A stretch of DNA of 64,000 bases from the NCBI GenBank assembly GCA_016648135.1, contig JADDOH010023125.1:1-64000 (forward strand), in the 5' to 3' direction. The DNA is from Agrypnia vestita (Eukaryota > Arthropoda > Insecta > Trichoptera > Phryganeidae). The notes under the pieces were generated by a model. The model was given only the letters and a program-made list of their open reading frames with translations. It was not told where the DNA came from and did not search any database. Numbering within the stretch: position 1 is the stretch's first letter; every line of letters begins with the position of its first letter. The position numbers and the translations under genes were made by a program. Positions 32,659 through 44,017 of the stretch are shown here, in pieces.

Positions 32659-33959
32659 CGTGAGGTTCTGATGCTTCCATCAGAACTCCTCGTCACCACC
32701 AGTTTTGCTCAGTCGGAGAAGAATGAGACTCACCTTACTTCTACATTTCAAACTCAGGGTACTTCTGGTGTCGTGTACGCTGCACTTCAGCTGTCTCTCA
32801 TTCTAACATATTTAAAGTTGCAACAGTTCAATGACAAGGGTTATACAACGAAACATTATTTAGTTAACATGTGAATTTATTTAAATGAATTTTAAACAGA
32901 AATTAATAGTGCCACAGAAGGTGACAATTTTTCATGAAGTATTTTTGGGAATTTTGCACATCGAAATCCCTTTTTTACAATAAATAGAGGTGAAAATTTA
33001 ATTTACCACGCCTCGACATCAGCGCTAGCGGCCGCGTTATACAAGGATGGAAAAGACAGTGGAAACTAAATACTTTTATACTACTAGCGGTGACGTAGCG
33101 CTGGTGTCGGAAACGCTGGCAATCACATTCTGTAGATTCAATTAACATCTGGTCAAAATTTCTATATCAGATTTAAAAACAATGAAGCTACAATAGGCTG
33201 CGCGAATACATTCGCTTGGTGACATCGATTTCAGATAACATGTCACAATTTCTGGCACAAACACCGCTTCCGCACGTAGTTAGCAATGTTCTTTTTTTTA
33301 AAAACAGCACGACCGATGCACTTGTTCTATTATTTACGGAGCCAGATAACACCCAGCTCGCTCCCGGCGTGATGTGAAGTTGATGATTAAAAAGAATTGG
33401 AATACCAGGCATGTCGTGGTCTTCACTTTACTGGCCTTGCATCTGAAGCAGGATTGCTCCCTTATGGGTCCAGAGAACAACCCCGCCCCGAGGCTTTGGG
33501 CTGCCGATGCAGATGATTTCCGGAACATCATCTCTGCAGCTGCCCCCCAGGCGTTGCAAGGGATGCACCTTTCACTCCACGCTGCGTCACCTGGCCATGG
33601 CGCGAAACGCTGGCGTGGAAGGACCCTCTGTACGAAAGACATTATTAAACAACCAATCATGTAATTTCACAAGTTATCTTTATGCCACTTCAAATTGCGT
33701 CTCTCGGAATGAGCTTACCTCTTAACACGAGGGTTCACAGGAAGGCTCACATCTTGCGTGCCGAAGTGGTAGATTTCGAATGCGCCATTTTGTAATATCG
33801 TCCCCGCCGTTCGCGACCGCTGTGAAACTATCTGCAGTAGACCAAAGACATTTATTTTTTCCCACAGAGTATTGGCGGTACCTACGCGGTTAGAAATCAA
33901 TTTTGGTGCAGATATTTGGTGCGGGGATCGATAAATTCATTTCTTTAGATGTTTCGCGT
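32659..33959. other. Mixed stretch; GC-richer open region 33340-33665
   Basis: Between 33340 and 33665 both strands are open (plus 33374-33664, minus 33334-33660) and the sequence is CpG-containing (GGGCTGCCGATGCAGATGA). The plus frame starts with GTG and has no domain; the minus frame contains CIPCNAWG and CFRC pairs, not a recognisable finger. CAGCGCTAGCGGCCGCG near 33020 and GTGACGTAGCGCTGGTGTCG near 33090 are inverted relatives. It may be an unrecognised transposon or an old host exon. Confidence 0.3.
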
Positions 33960-34654
33960 AGAGGTGTGACGAACAGAGGTTGCTACGTAACAATATATAT
34001 ATATATATAGATTTATAACATACGCGGATGCTGGTGTGAGTGAATATAAATACTTGAAGACGCTTTGGAGAATCAAATGTCCGGGTGATCAATGTGTAAG
34101 GGATTAACTGGCAGCGGGATTAACTGTCCGGGGGATCAAGTGAAGGGACGAAGTGTTGTGAGATCAATTGTCGGGGGACCAAGAGTCAGTGTACCGTGCA
34201 TCACAATTACAGATGGGCGGCATGCCAAAGGCAAAATTCAAAGAAATAGGAGAAACTATTAAATTCATAAGCTGGGGCTGTCAGAGGGGCACATCTTCCA
34301 GGACGCAATCGGTGCAGACACCTTTCAACATCGAACCAATGAGCGGTCGGGTTTTTAAATTGTACAGGTTGTGGATTTTGAAAGTGAAATTTGAATTTTG
34401 AAGCTACCGTGTTCCCGTTTAGTATTCGAATAATACCAAACGTTTATTTTTCTCTTTTAAAGAAATTAATAAAGCATGGGAGGCATCTTTTAGTGGAGAT
34501 CTGTAGGGCATATTCACGCACATGCGTCATTTTTCTTGCTCATAAGTAGCATCGGTCGCTGACAGCCTCTGAGTGAAGAAGTATGGTTAGTGCCCGTCGG
34601 ACTGTCAATCGCTGTGAAATGATGGAACGACTTGAGTATCGATATTGCATTATA

Positions 34655-34830
34655 TTTTAGTATTACTGAAGTAGAAACCATTCACAAGATTCAACAGGCT
34701 TTCGGGAACGATGCTAAGAGTATGTCACGGATAAAGGAGAGGTACAATCGCTTCAAAGATAGCCGCACATGGCGGATTGCATCCCAGTAGGCCCTCTAAA
34801 AGCTGAAAAAATTACTAAGTGTGGACTTTG
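34655..34830 (+). pseudogene. Mariner-type transposase HTH fragment
   Basis: The frame IHKIQQAFGNDAKSMSRIKE...RYNRFKDSRT (34678-34768) matches the second helix-turn-helix pattern of mariner-related transposases (x-AFG-x-x-x-x-S-x-R-x-x-x-W/Y-x-RFK-x-GRTS). A frame slip then leads into a short Pro-containing linker. No catalytic domain follows; the sequence runs into the Helitron copy at 34960. Confidence 0.55.
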
Positions 34831-34959
34831 GTCGTTGTACCGCAGTCCGAAAAATTACAAACGTGATGAGGGTAAGCATTGGATCAGTACATTCAGTTTT
34901 GAGCGAGGATTTAAGCATACAGCGAGTGTTCGCAAAATTCGTGCCGAAGCTGTAGTTTT

Positions 34960-35348
34960 TGGATGGAGAAAGTTTCAGAAAGTTCTATAAGGTTCCAAAC
35001 TGAGTTGCAAAATATGTCAGCGAGTTTTAAAGGTTCCGGAAAGTTGAAGATGGTTCGAGAATGCTCTAAAAAGTTCTACAAGCTATCAGAAAGATCTCTA
35101 AGGTTCCAAACTGAGTGGGGGAGTGCGTCGGTGGTTTTAGAGGTTCCAGAAAGAATTATAATGCTTTAAGAAAGTTCTGAAAAGAAAAATTCTAGAAGAT
35201 TTCAGGAAGTTCTATAAGATGCTCTAGAAAGTTTTGGAAAGTTCTCTCTAGAGTGTTATGATTATGCGCTAAAATATTTGTTGATATTTTGGCAATGCGA
35301 AGACGGTCCAGCAAGGCAATCGATATTACAGGTGCCGAAACCAGCTAG
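34960..35348 (+). mobile_element. Helitron, copy 4, 3' part with HSE array
   Basis: AGTTCTATAAGGTTCCAAAC-type repeats, then TTATGATTATGCGCTAAAATA and GCGAAGACGGTCC match the right half of copy 1 (12980-13290). It ends AACCAGCTAG before T (35345-35348), but the terminal hairpin is missing. The 5' half is replaced by other sequence including the mariner fragment. Confidence 0.65.
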
Positions 35349-36045
35349 TATGTACGTAAAATGCATATCTCTTTTTAATAATCGTACTAAAATTTCTCAT
35401 GAGTGAGTGATTTAATAATATTATTACCATAAATATGAACAAAAAATAATTGCATTTAAAATTATGCTTTTTTAAAGTACTTACCAATAATGAGATTACT
35501 ACGAAAATAAAATTGATTTATGTGAAAAATTTTCATTTGTTCATTTCATTTAATAAAGAATAATAAGTTGGCTTTAGCAATTGGCACTTCTAATACAGCA
35601 GAGCAGCGTTATAATATTACAAACAATTAATCATAATCAAATATTATATGCATACATACGCACGCATAAAGAATACGTTCTTGAACATACACAAAATTTC
35701 AGCTTTATTTTGTAATTCAATTGTGTTCTTCGTTCACTTCGAAAATAGCAATGAAATTAATATTTTTTGTGTTACGTTTTATAGAATTTGTGCTCATTTT
35801 AATAGAATACCATGACATCGCCTATTATTATATTAACAGGGTATTGTGAATTATTTAAATATTATATTATATCGATTAAAATTAATGTGGTTGTTTTAAT
35901 TGGATTTATTTTTAAATTATTTTTTATCATGTTCATTACATTTATTAACTATCACTATCTTCTATCATCCTTTAGATCTCTTTATATCTTTTACATATCT
36001 ACTTCTTAGAAAAATTGCAAAATATAGTAGAGAAGTAGCTCATTT
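35349..36045. other. AT-rich stretch, no gene seen
   Basis: No feature beyond background; the hydrophobic frame at 35812-36009 reflects T-rich DNA. Confidence 0.45.
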
Positions 36046-36634
36046 CGTTGACGTTTTAAGCATTGCCTGTTATAAGTATTGCCTGTTTCAGTAAAAGCTC
36101 CCCGTATGCAGGGCCAAAAAAGACCACGTTGACGTTTTATGCAGGGCCAAAAAAGACCACGTTGACGTTTTAAGCATTGCCTGTTATAAGCATTGCCTGT
36201 TTCAGTAAAAGCTCCCCGTATGCAGGGCCAAAAAAGACCACGTTGACGTTTTAAGCATTGCCTGTTATAAGCATTGCCTGTTTCAGTAAAAGCTCCCCGT
36301 ATGCAGGCCAAAAAAGACCAAAGCATTGCCTGTTATAAGCATTGCCTGTTTCAGTAAAAGCTCCCCGTATGCAGGGCCAAAAAAGACCACGTTGACGTTT
36401 TAAGCATTGCCTGTTATAAGCATTGCCTGTTTCAGTAAAAGCTCCCCGTATGCAGGGCCAAAAAAGACCACGTTGACGTTTTAAGCATTGCCTGTTATAA
36501 GCATTGCCTGTTTCAGTAAAAGCTCCCCGTATGCAGGGCCAAAAAAGACCACGTTGACGTTTTAAGCATTGCCTGTTATAAGCATTGCCTGTTTCAGTAA
36601 AAGCTCCCCGTATGCAGGGCCAAAAAAGACCACT
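36046..36634. repeat. 81-bp minisatellite, about seven copies
   Basis: CCACGTTGACGTTTTAAGCA recurs at 81-bp steps (36159, 36240, 36389, 36470, 36551), with two shortened units near 36125 and 36319. Each unit holds an inner near-duplication (TAAGCATTGCCTGTT twice) and the word GGGCCAAAAAAGACC. Because 81 is a multiple of three, the minus strand shows a long open frame of 27-residue repeats (36006-36326), which I take as a by-product. Confidence 0.9.
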
Positions 36635-37102
36635 CTAAAAATATTTTATTAAGAATAAGTTTAGGATCTATTTTCGTATACTTTTAGTATAGTTTAATCG
36701 AATTTCGTTTTTTTTATTTCTTACTTTGTTAAAATTATATTCGGATTTTCATTTCATTTTCCATAAAAACAGAAAACCCACTCATAACAAATATTTTTTT
36801 AATCCACATTTCAAAATTTTCTTTCCAAAGCATAAAAAATGGTGGAATCACGGAAGACATATTATAATATTCTATTTCAAAATAAAAAAGTAGACAAATA
36901 AAAATTTTTTAATAATATTTTGAGGCCTATATCGAACGTTTGCAAGGAAGATACATATCATTTATTAAATAGTATAAATGTTTCTTATTTCATGTTTTAG
37001 ATTCATTTTGTTTTATTTTAAGTGTATGCTTTTATTTACATTTCTTACATTTTCTTTGTATTTTCTGTATATTCCTTAATTATTTTTTCTGTCTATCCAC
37101 AG
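36635..37102. other. AT-rich stretch upstream of candidate exon
   Basis: No coding signal; it ends in the pyrimidine tract and acceptor TCTGTCTATCCACAG. Confidence 0.45.
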
Positions 37103-37309
37103 GATACGAAAAATATTTTCGGAGGAGTAGAGTTTCCTGAATTTGATCACCAAAATTTGATGAAACAATTAAGTCTGTACACGAACAATCAGGAAACTAT
37201 CCCCAATTTTTTATTTTGGAAAGGTTATCAACCAATCACAAATTTATATCAAGATAAGGCTGTACTACAAGGTCCAGCGGAACGCGGATTACGCAAACGC
37301 CCTGCATAA
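37103..37309 (+). CDS. Candidate terminal exon, unknown protein
   Basis: A strong acceptor (TTTTCTGTCTATCCACAG, ending 37102) opens a phase-0 block of 68 codons ending in TAA. The reading is protein-like: DTKNIFGGVEFPEFDH, QNLMKQLSLYTNN, FLFWKGYQPITNLYQ, and a basic C-terminus (RGLRKRPA). The phase matches the donor of the signal-peptide exon at 25948, 11 kb upstream. It could be a distal exon of the same locus or belong to a separate gene. No domain is recognised. If secreted, the dibasic site near the end could be a processing site, which is speculation. Confidence 0.4.
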   Translation, partial: DTKNIFGGVEFPEFDHQNLMKQLSLYTNNQETIPNFLFWKGYQPITNLYQDKAVLQGPAERGLRKRPA

Positions 37310-37939
37310 TACGAATTTATATTGTTATGCGGAGAAATTTGAACGCTGTTTGTTTGAATTAATTTTGATACGAAACCTTTTTTCCTCTGGATTTCCATTT
37401 ATCCATATAAAAGAGATTTATTGCCATTACGTTTTGATAGTACATTGTCCATAAGCATATTACTTTCATCAGTAAAACTCGATAAATTCTTCAATTATAA
37501 AAAAACAATGATTCTGTAAAATTCAATAATTTCTTAAATTATAAAACAATGAAATTATAAGTCTATTTAACTTTAACGATTGGCCCGTAGCATATAGTGA
37601 AACAGTAAAATATAAATTAAAATAATAAAGTAATGATTGGCTAATAAAGTACGTAAAGTACCTACATATATAAGGAATATTGTTTAAAAATACCCGAGTA
37701 TTTCTGCTTAATGCTGAAACCCATTGGTAGTGGTGGACTCGATTGCAATCGTCAATGGTACTTCTGTTTGTGCATTCTATTGCTGATTCCACCAGATGTC
37801 ATGGAGGTCAGTTCTAATATCATAAAGGTATCGTAACTTTTTGAGTTTTTGAGTTGCCATTATTTAGTCGGTGCATTATTTAACCTCCAGATTAATATTA
37901 TTAAATTAATAAATTACTTGAAATTACAGGGATTTGGGT
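37310..37939. other. AT-rich stretch, no gene seen
   Basis: Probable 3' UTR and downstream sequence of the exon above if that exon is real; otherwise no feature. Confidence 0.4.
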
Positions 37940-38762
37940 CAACTTACTGATAGCCGTTTGCCCGACATGCCGACTGCCCGACAAGCCAACTTCCCGAAAA
38001 CCAACTGCCCGACTGCCCGACTTCCCGACAAAATATTATTTCAATTTTAGGATTTGTATTTACATATTTTAGTAAAAATACGCACAAACTGATCAATTTT
38101 AAACTGGATTTGAAGAATGTTCTTTTCTATTGGATTTTCTAAGGATATTCGATTTAATAGCATTCCAAGAAATTGTAAATATTCACAGTTTAGATTTTTA
38201 ATAACATTGTTAAACTATAATTTTAATAAAATGCAATAGAATATCCAAAACAATACCTTAATATGGTATGAAATGAAATATTCTCAAGTTTTCAGGCATC
38301 ACACTATGATTTTTTTTTCAAAATTTTGTATTAAATTTTAATTTACCAGATTGATGATCTTAAGAGTTGATAAATTTATTCACATACGCAAATGTGTATT
38401 TTATAATTTTAATATTCTATCACATGTCGTGGCTACGGAGGAATGAATGAAAACACTGGAAATTAATTAGCGATTAATTAATTAACCGCTTATTCAATTA
38501 ATTCCTTGATAAATTAATTATTCAATATACAATGTCACTTAAAACGAATTAAACTTAACGCTATTCTTTAAATTACACTATTTTGCAATATATCACTCGT
38601 AAATGAACACTTTATTATCACTGGGTAACACGTTTTAATTACTTGCTAGAATATTCCGTTCTCTCAGATATTTATTTATGGTTTTTTGGTTTAATTTGTA
38701 GAACTCATTTATTTATTATTAGCTAAATTTAAAATAAATTAAATTTTAATAAATATTATTAT

Positions 38763-39712
38763 TAAGTTCTGCGGGTTAGTTATTTTTAGGTGTTACAGCT
38801 ATTTCGGCTTGCAAGGCCATTATCAAACAGTGGATATATCACGTACAAAATACTTATTTATAAAATTTTAAGTAACCCCTTCCCCTTTAGAGTAATTAGA
38901 TATTTGTGGTGAAGCCCTATGAAAAATTCTATGCATGCATAGAATTTTTCGGCCCAACTTCAGTAAAAATAGCTAATGGAATTAAAAAATGTGATTTAAA
39001 AATAGCCTTTAGAACCAATAACAATATAGGAACAAACCTCAAAAACTCTAAAAGCAAAACACCTTAATTAGAAAACAGTGGCATATACAAATTAACATGT
39101 AATCATAAAGATTGCAATGCCACATATATAGGACAAACGGGAAGGTCTTTTTAAACTAGATTCGAGGAACACATGCGCTGCTGTACTCGTAAAAATAAAA
39201 ATTTAGAATCAAAATTTGCGGCCCATTTATTAAATGAAAACCACGTCCCGCTAGGTAATAACGAGCTAAAACCTTTACATACAGAAACAAAAGGGTTAAG
39301 GATGAATTTACTTGAGCAACTAGAAATAAATAAGTATAAAAAGGATCCAAATAATAAACTTTTAAATAATCAACAAAAAATGATCTTCTCTCCACTTCTC
39401 AATATCTTTAAAAAACCCAAAATGAAGGACATAAATTAAAATAATATTTATAAATATCACTTGCAGAAAACGGGGAATTTTGTTAATTAAGCCTAACTTA
39501 AACCGAGGCACCTTTAATGATAAGTGCCCAGGAAAAAACGAACATAAATATAGGGCTTCACCATAAATATCTAATTAACTAAAGGGGATGGGGCTACTTA
39601 AAATTTTATAAATAAGTCGTTTGCACGTGGTATATCCACTGTTTGATAATAGCATTGCAAGCCGAAACAGCTGTAACACCTACAAATAATTAACCCGCAG
39701 AACTAAATAATA
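38763..39712 (+). mobile_element. Penelope-like element with inverted terminal arms
   Basis: About 155 bp at the left (GGTGTTACAGCTATTTCGGC, CAAACAGTGGATATA, CCCTTTAGAGTAATTAGATA, GTGAAGCCCTA) is repeated in inverted order and orientation at 39555-39712. Between the arms lies the C-terminal part of the polyprotein. Inverted and partial terminal repeats are typical of Penelope-like elements. Confidence 0.75.
38951..39439 (+). pseudogene. Penelope-like polyprotein, GIY-YIG endonuclease end
   Basis: One frame runs through with two stops. First comes the end of the RT domain (IAFRTNNNIGTNLKN). Then the GIY-YIG nuclease starts at SGIYKLTCNHKDCN-ATYIGQTGRSF; GIY and YIG are both present, with the CxxxxxC-type spacing characteristic of the Penelope nuclease. 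Next come TRFEEHMR, the H-x-L-x-x-x-H block (AAHLLNENH) and the Glu-containing LEQLEINKYK segment. The catalytic Arg is in TRF, just after the second stop. Upstream RT is missing. Confidence 0.8.
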
Positions 39713-40289
39713 ATATTTATTAAAATTTAATTTATTTTAAATTTCGCTAAAAAAATAACTCTCAGATATTATTAATTTATTGCAAAAATTTCAGATATTG
39801 GTTTTCAAAACAAAAAAAATCCATTCACTCATTCGACATTCAATGCGGCTGTCAAAGTTGTATAGTTTTGAAACTTTTGAAACTTTTAAGTCGAAAATCG
39901 GTAAATCATGCGGGTAGATATTTGTCCTTTTTTTGAAAATGCACACTTTTTTGAAAAGGAACAACGTCTCAATAACGAAGCCATATTGAATTCTTTTCAG
40001 CTGTCAGATTCTGTTTATGTGCGAGTTTACGAATGTTTCAAACGTTTTCTAAGAAAGTTTATGCTTGCCCAAATTATTATAAATATTCGATGTTACTTTT
40101 CTGTTCGTATGAGTTTTAATTCTTTTCATAGAACTCAATAAAATAACGGACAATGATCGATCAGTGCAGATTTTTAGAACTCAATTTTTGAGCGTCATTA
40201 ATAATAACTTCTACAGCGCTTACACGCGTGAATTTTTTTTACGGAATTTGTCTTGTCGAGCAATCGGCTGTTGGGCAATCGGCTATGAG

Positions 40290-41810
40290 TAGGGATTCTG
40301 AAGTCTCGGGTTTTTTCGATTCCCGGGACTCGAGACCCAAATTTTTAAAGTCCCGGGAATTCCCGGGACTCGAGACTTTGATTATTTTTCGTTTAAATCA
40401 TGAAAAAAAAAATGTTAAAAAATTAACTTATTATTATTAACTTCAATTAACTTATATTATTTGTATTATGGATACGATAGGTGAAAATTTATTGAAACAA
40501 TTTAAAAACACTTTATTCGATTTTTATTTAAATTTAATTTATTACATTTTTTTAATCGAAATATTTATATCAATATTAAGTTAAAACCTTTACTTTTGTA
40601 AAGAAAAATATGTTTTTAAAAAAACCAAGGCGTGTAATGATGAATCACATAGCCTGTTCCTAGTTTTGTGGCAAATATTCCAGATGTAGAAAAAACTCTC
40701 GCTTTCTGTAGATGTTGGCTTAATTGTAAGCAATAATTTGAATAAAAGCTCTAAATTCGGAGTTCGCTTACCAGTTGAATCTAATATCTGAAACTCCTTT
40801 TTAAAGTTGAATTTTTTATTTCTAGTCGTTGAAATATTTTGGTGGTTCATTAAAGCTTTGTTCAATTCTTCTTCAATCGACATGTTATTGAGATGGCAAT
40901 CGGCGTTTTCTTCTTCGATTACTTCCATATCCGAACTATCTACATTTGAATAAAGTCGTTCCAATAACTGTTCACCATATTTTAAATAATCTTTCTTGGG
41001 ACAACTTGAAAAATAATTAGTGTTCACAACATGCTCGGGATTTTGCAAAAAATGTATCAAACAAAGGAGGCTCTTATTGCGTCTTTCTTCAATTCTGGCT
41101 TTCAGGGCTGTAAACATTTCGTGCGATAGAGTTGTGTTGATTTCAATTTTTTTTTAAAAGGAAATTAACAATAATTTCGGAAGTTAATAAAGTGGCATCT
41201 CGACGACTTAGAGCTTCAACTGCCAGTTTTATAGGATTGAGTACTTCACAAATATTTTCCAATACGTGAATGTTTGATTCATTCTAAATTTGGCCGATGC
41301 CAAGATCAATTAATGATTTTCTAATGCAATTTCGTAACTTTAAAAATCTCGAGATCATGGGTATTAAGGAATTCCACCTTGTCTTCATATCGAGACATAA
41401 ATTTAGCTCGACATCAAATTCAGAAATACGAGTAGCACGTGCATCGTACAAAGAAACATTTTGCCGAAAAAATCAAGGGTAAATATGTACTTGATTTTTT
41501 AATTGTTTAAGTGATATTTTACAAATAACGACGAAAGCTTTTATTACAAAGACAATATAATCTCTCTGCCGAGTGCCGACAATCGAGTATCTTGACGAAC
41601 CGCTTGCTACCTGCTCCGTATGGGTATGACTTGTTCTCGACTAAGCAGATTTTATTTTAAAAATATAAATGTAGGATATATTGAATAAAATTGAATCGGA
41701 AAGTCTCGAGTCCCGGGTTATTAATTTTTTAATTCCCGGTACTCGAGACAGCAAAAAATCTTTGAATTCCCGGGAATAAATTCCCGGGTTGTCTCGTCAC
41801 AGAATCCCTA
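40290..41810 (-). mobile_element. hAT element with exact 8-bp TSD
   Basis: TAGGGATTCTG starts at 40290 and its complement CAGAATCCCTA ends at 41810. The target duplication GCTATGAG is exact at 40282-40289 and 41811-41818. Subterminal words around CCCGGGAATTCCCGGGACTC and GTCTCGAGTCCCGGG are repeated at both ends and probably bind transposase. The insertion lies in the iterated GTCGGGCA arm of the older composite. Confidence 0.9.
40590..41300 (-). pseudogene. hAT transposase, C-terminal half
   Basis: The minus strand is open from 41117 to 40590 (175 codons) and can be extended upstream in another frame (NPIKLAVEALSRRDATLL, 41170-41250). The C-terminus has the dimerisation motif KPTSTESESFFYIWN then LCDSSLHALVFLKTYF, close to the PTSTESER-x-FS...L-FLK pattern of hAT transposases, but with Ser for the usual Arg-Val/Ala step. 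A shift in the A-rich run near 41150 separates the two parts, and the zinc finger and first catalytic Asp are not seen. Length is well under the usual ~600 residues. Confidence 0.75.
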
Positions 41811-42187
41811 GCTATGAGGCAACTGGCTTGTCGGGCAGTCGGCCATTGTCAATTGGCTGTCGGACAATCGTCTGGCACTAACATGTCAGAATTGCATTTT
41901 AAGATCTAGATACTAAGAAATTCACGATAACCAACAAAAGATAATTTTAGAAGAAAATATTTGGATATAAGATTTGGATAAATAAGGCACAAACGAAATA
42001 TTTCCTTAAACTAGTACACAAAAAAAAAAAACTATAATTTTAGTGGTGTCCTTAAGCCTGGTATAATATTATTATGTATTGGGTCTCAAGTCCCGCCATT
42101 ATCCCAACTGATTCAATGTGTCATTACAGAGGCATTACCCTATTTTCAAGTACCATTGTGCAACAGGATCCATTGAATAGATGTGTG

Positions 42188-43086
42188 TATATAAAGGGTG
42201 TCTTTTTTAGAGGCGGAGTACTTTTAATTGAAATAAAACACAAAAAGTTTTTAATATCCATAAAATTAGCTATTTTTAACAGATAATTTTATGGCATTGA
42301 TATATAAATATAATTTCGGGTATGTGACTGCCATGGCTGGCGCGTACATGGCGTAATCTGGAAGTTCGATTATCACACATGTAAATCAGGCTGTTTCGGC
42401 AATAATGCATCGAATGTTGACTTCCGGGTCCTCAATTGTTTCTGATTTCTCGGCGTAGCCATGAAATTTTATATATTTACAAAGAAAATTATCTAATGGC
42501 GTAAAATCACACCGAGGTGGCCAGTTAACAGGTCCATTTCGTGAAATGAATCTTCGTCAAATGTTTCTTTCATTAAATTAATTGTATCACGCGCTGTGTG
42601 ACATGTGACCGTCCTGCTGAAACCACATGTCTGTAATATTAATGCCTTCCAATTGAGATACGAAAAAGTTAGTAATCATGTCTCTGTACCGTTCACCGTT
42701 GACTGTAACGTTCGAGCCATAATCATTTTTGAAGACATATGGACCAATGATTCCACCGGCCCGTAAAGCACACCACACGGTGACTTTTTCTGAATGTATG
42801 GTATTTTGACAATGGCTTGTAAATTATCATCGCTCCAAATGCGATAATTCTGTTTATTAACCAAAACTGTGCTTCATCACTGAACAAAATTTTGAAATGA
42901 AATTTGTGATGTTTTTCAAAATGAATTTGAACAATTTGCAAACGTTACTCCGGCGTAAGTCTATTCATGATGTATTGCCAAACCAAACTAACCTCAAAAC
43001 AACCGACAACTGTGAAATCGGATATTACAGATTACAGTGTAATCAATTTAACGTTCTTTACCCCTAAAAAACACCCTTTTTGTATA
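42188..43086 (-). mobile_element. Mariner-like element, internally deleted
   Basis: Terminal repeats AAAGGGTGTCTTTTTTAG (42193) and, inverted, AAAGGGTGTTTTTTAGGGG (ending about 43081) are flanked by TATA. At about 0.9 kb the element is much shorter than the roughly 1.3 kb expected for this family. The missing piece is the DNA-binding domain. Confidence 0.75.
42385..42968 (-). pseudogene. Mariner-like transposase lacking DNA-binding domain
   Basis: The reading begins MNRLTPE then, after a stop, RLQIVQIHFEKH, the usual N-terminus of this transposase group. It then passes directly to FKILFSDEAQFWL, which carries the first catalytic Asp. The HTH region of about 100 residues is absent, with no frame or joining sequence between. 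Downstream KQNYRIWSDDN, VVCFTGRWN (shifted), NVTVNGERYRDMITNFF and DMWFQQDG (second Asp) follow. After one frameshift TCHTARDTINLMKETF continues, and after another TPLD (third Asp) appears. Frameshifts near 42780, 42615 and 42520 make it inactive. The catalytic triad residues themselves are still readable. Confidence 0.75.
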
Positions 43087-43234
43087 TTCCCTAAGTTCTA
43101 TGTATGTGATTCTTGTGCGATTGGGTAGGAAGAATTCAAGGAGGGCTGAAAATTCTTAAACACTTTTTTTTATATTTATCGCTATACGAGTAAATTAAAA
43201 ACAATGCCACGCGGTTAGTGAAAGGTGAGAAAGC

Positions 43235-43420
43235 GCTTCCTCAAAAACCGTTTTATAAGGGAAATCTCCCATATCGGTCCTACTCATTCTATGTCATGTT
43301 TGGGTCTGTCTGAGAGCTAAACCTTCATGGGATGGTTTAGCTCTCTGACGTAACATTGTGGATTGTAGTCATATCGCAGTGTACCACGGAATGACTGCCA
43401 ATGAAAAACTATCCAATTAA
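43235..43420. repeat. CCCATATCGGTCCTAC repeat family, copy 1
   Basis: AAATCTCCCATATCGGTCCTACTC is related to 47858-47895 and 50050-50090. Next to it a perfect 12-bp hairpin (GAGAGCTAAACC at 43312, GGTTTAGCTCTC at 43334) is seen only in this copy. Family type unknown. Confidence 0.5.
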
Positions 43421-44017
43421 AAACCTTAAATAGTGCAATAAAAAAAGAGACATGAGCTACAAAAATATTAAAATGAAACTTTAAAGTGACTATTAAAGTG
43501 AAACATAACTTATAAAACCTTCAAATAAAATCATTTACAAACCAAGGACAGTAAAAACCAAAATAATAAGTCCACTGAAAAAATAACAAATGGTGCGTGA
43601 ACTGTAAAATATTGTAAAGCTGGAAATTAATAAGAAGAAGAAAACATATTTAAGGTTAGATTAAGAAGGTTGGTTGGTTTTTTCCAAAGAGATGGTTAAT
43701 TATTATTTTTATATTGAGACTTGCGAAGGTACATTTTAAAATATTACTTTATTGGAAAATTTTTGAAGAAAAAAATTACCTCGTCATGTCAAATGTACAC
43801 TCCGGTGAATATTTGGCCAAGACAGAAAAAAGTTTTTTTTTAATTTTCTTATAATTACCAATAAAAAATAAATAAAAAATCACCCTCTTGTAATTAACTA
43901 ATCCCCCAATTTATACCAGGCACCCAGGGTGATGATGAATATCCATATTTCTGAAGTATTTAAAAATGTGAATTGGTAAATCATATTCATATAATATATA
44001 TTATCGATTCTCAACAG

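Larger units (their letters stand above)
37940..41885. mobile_element. Composite flanked by iterated GCCCGAC arms
   Basis: At 37955-38033 GTTTGCCCGACATGCCGACT...GCCCGACTTCCCGACA repeats a 15-20 bp word. The inverted form (TTGTCGGGCAGTCGGCCATT; GGCTGTTGGGCAATCGGCTA) occurs at 40250-40289 and 41819-41880. The right arm is split by the hAT at 40290. The arms look like subterminal repeats of a larger element into which a Penelope-like element and a hAT have inserted. Its own coding part is not identified. Confidence 0.45.

Noticed and set aside
33334..33664. Overlapping ~100-residue frames on both strands as a host gene
   Set aside because: Both are open because of local GC content; neither has a domain, a proper start or splice sites.
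36006..36326. 106-residue minus-strand open frame with repeated 27-residue units
   Set aside because: It is produced by an 81-bp minisatellite, has no promoter or splice context, and its ends fall in AT-rich DNA.
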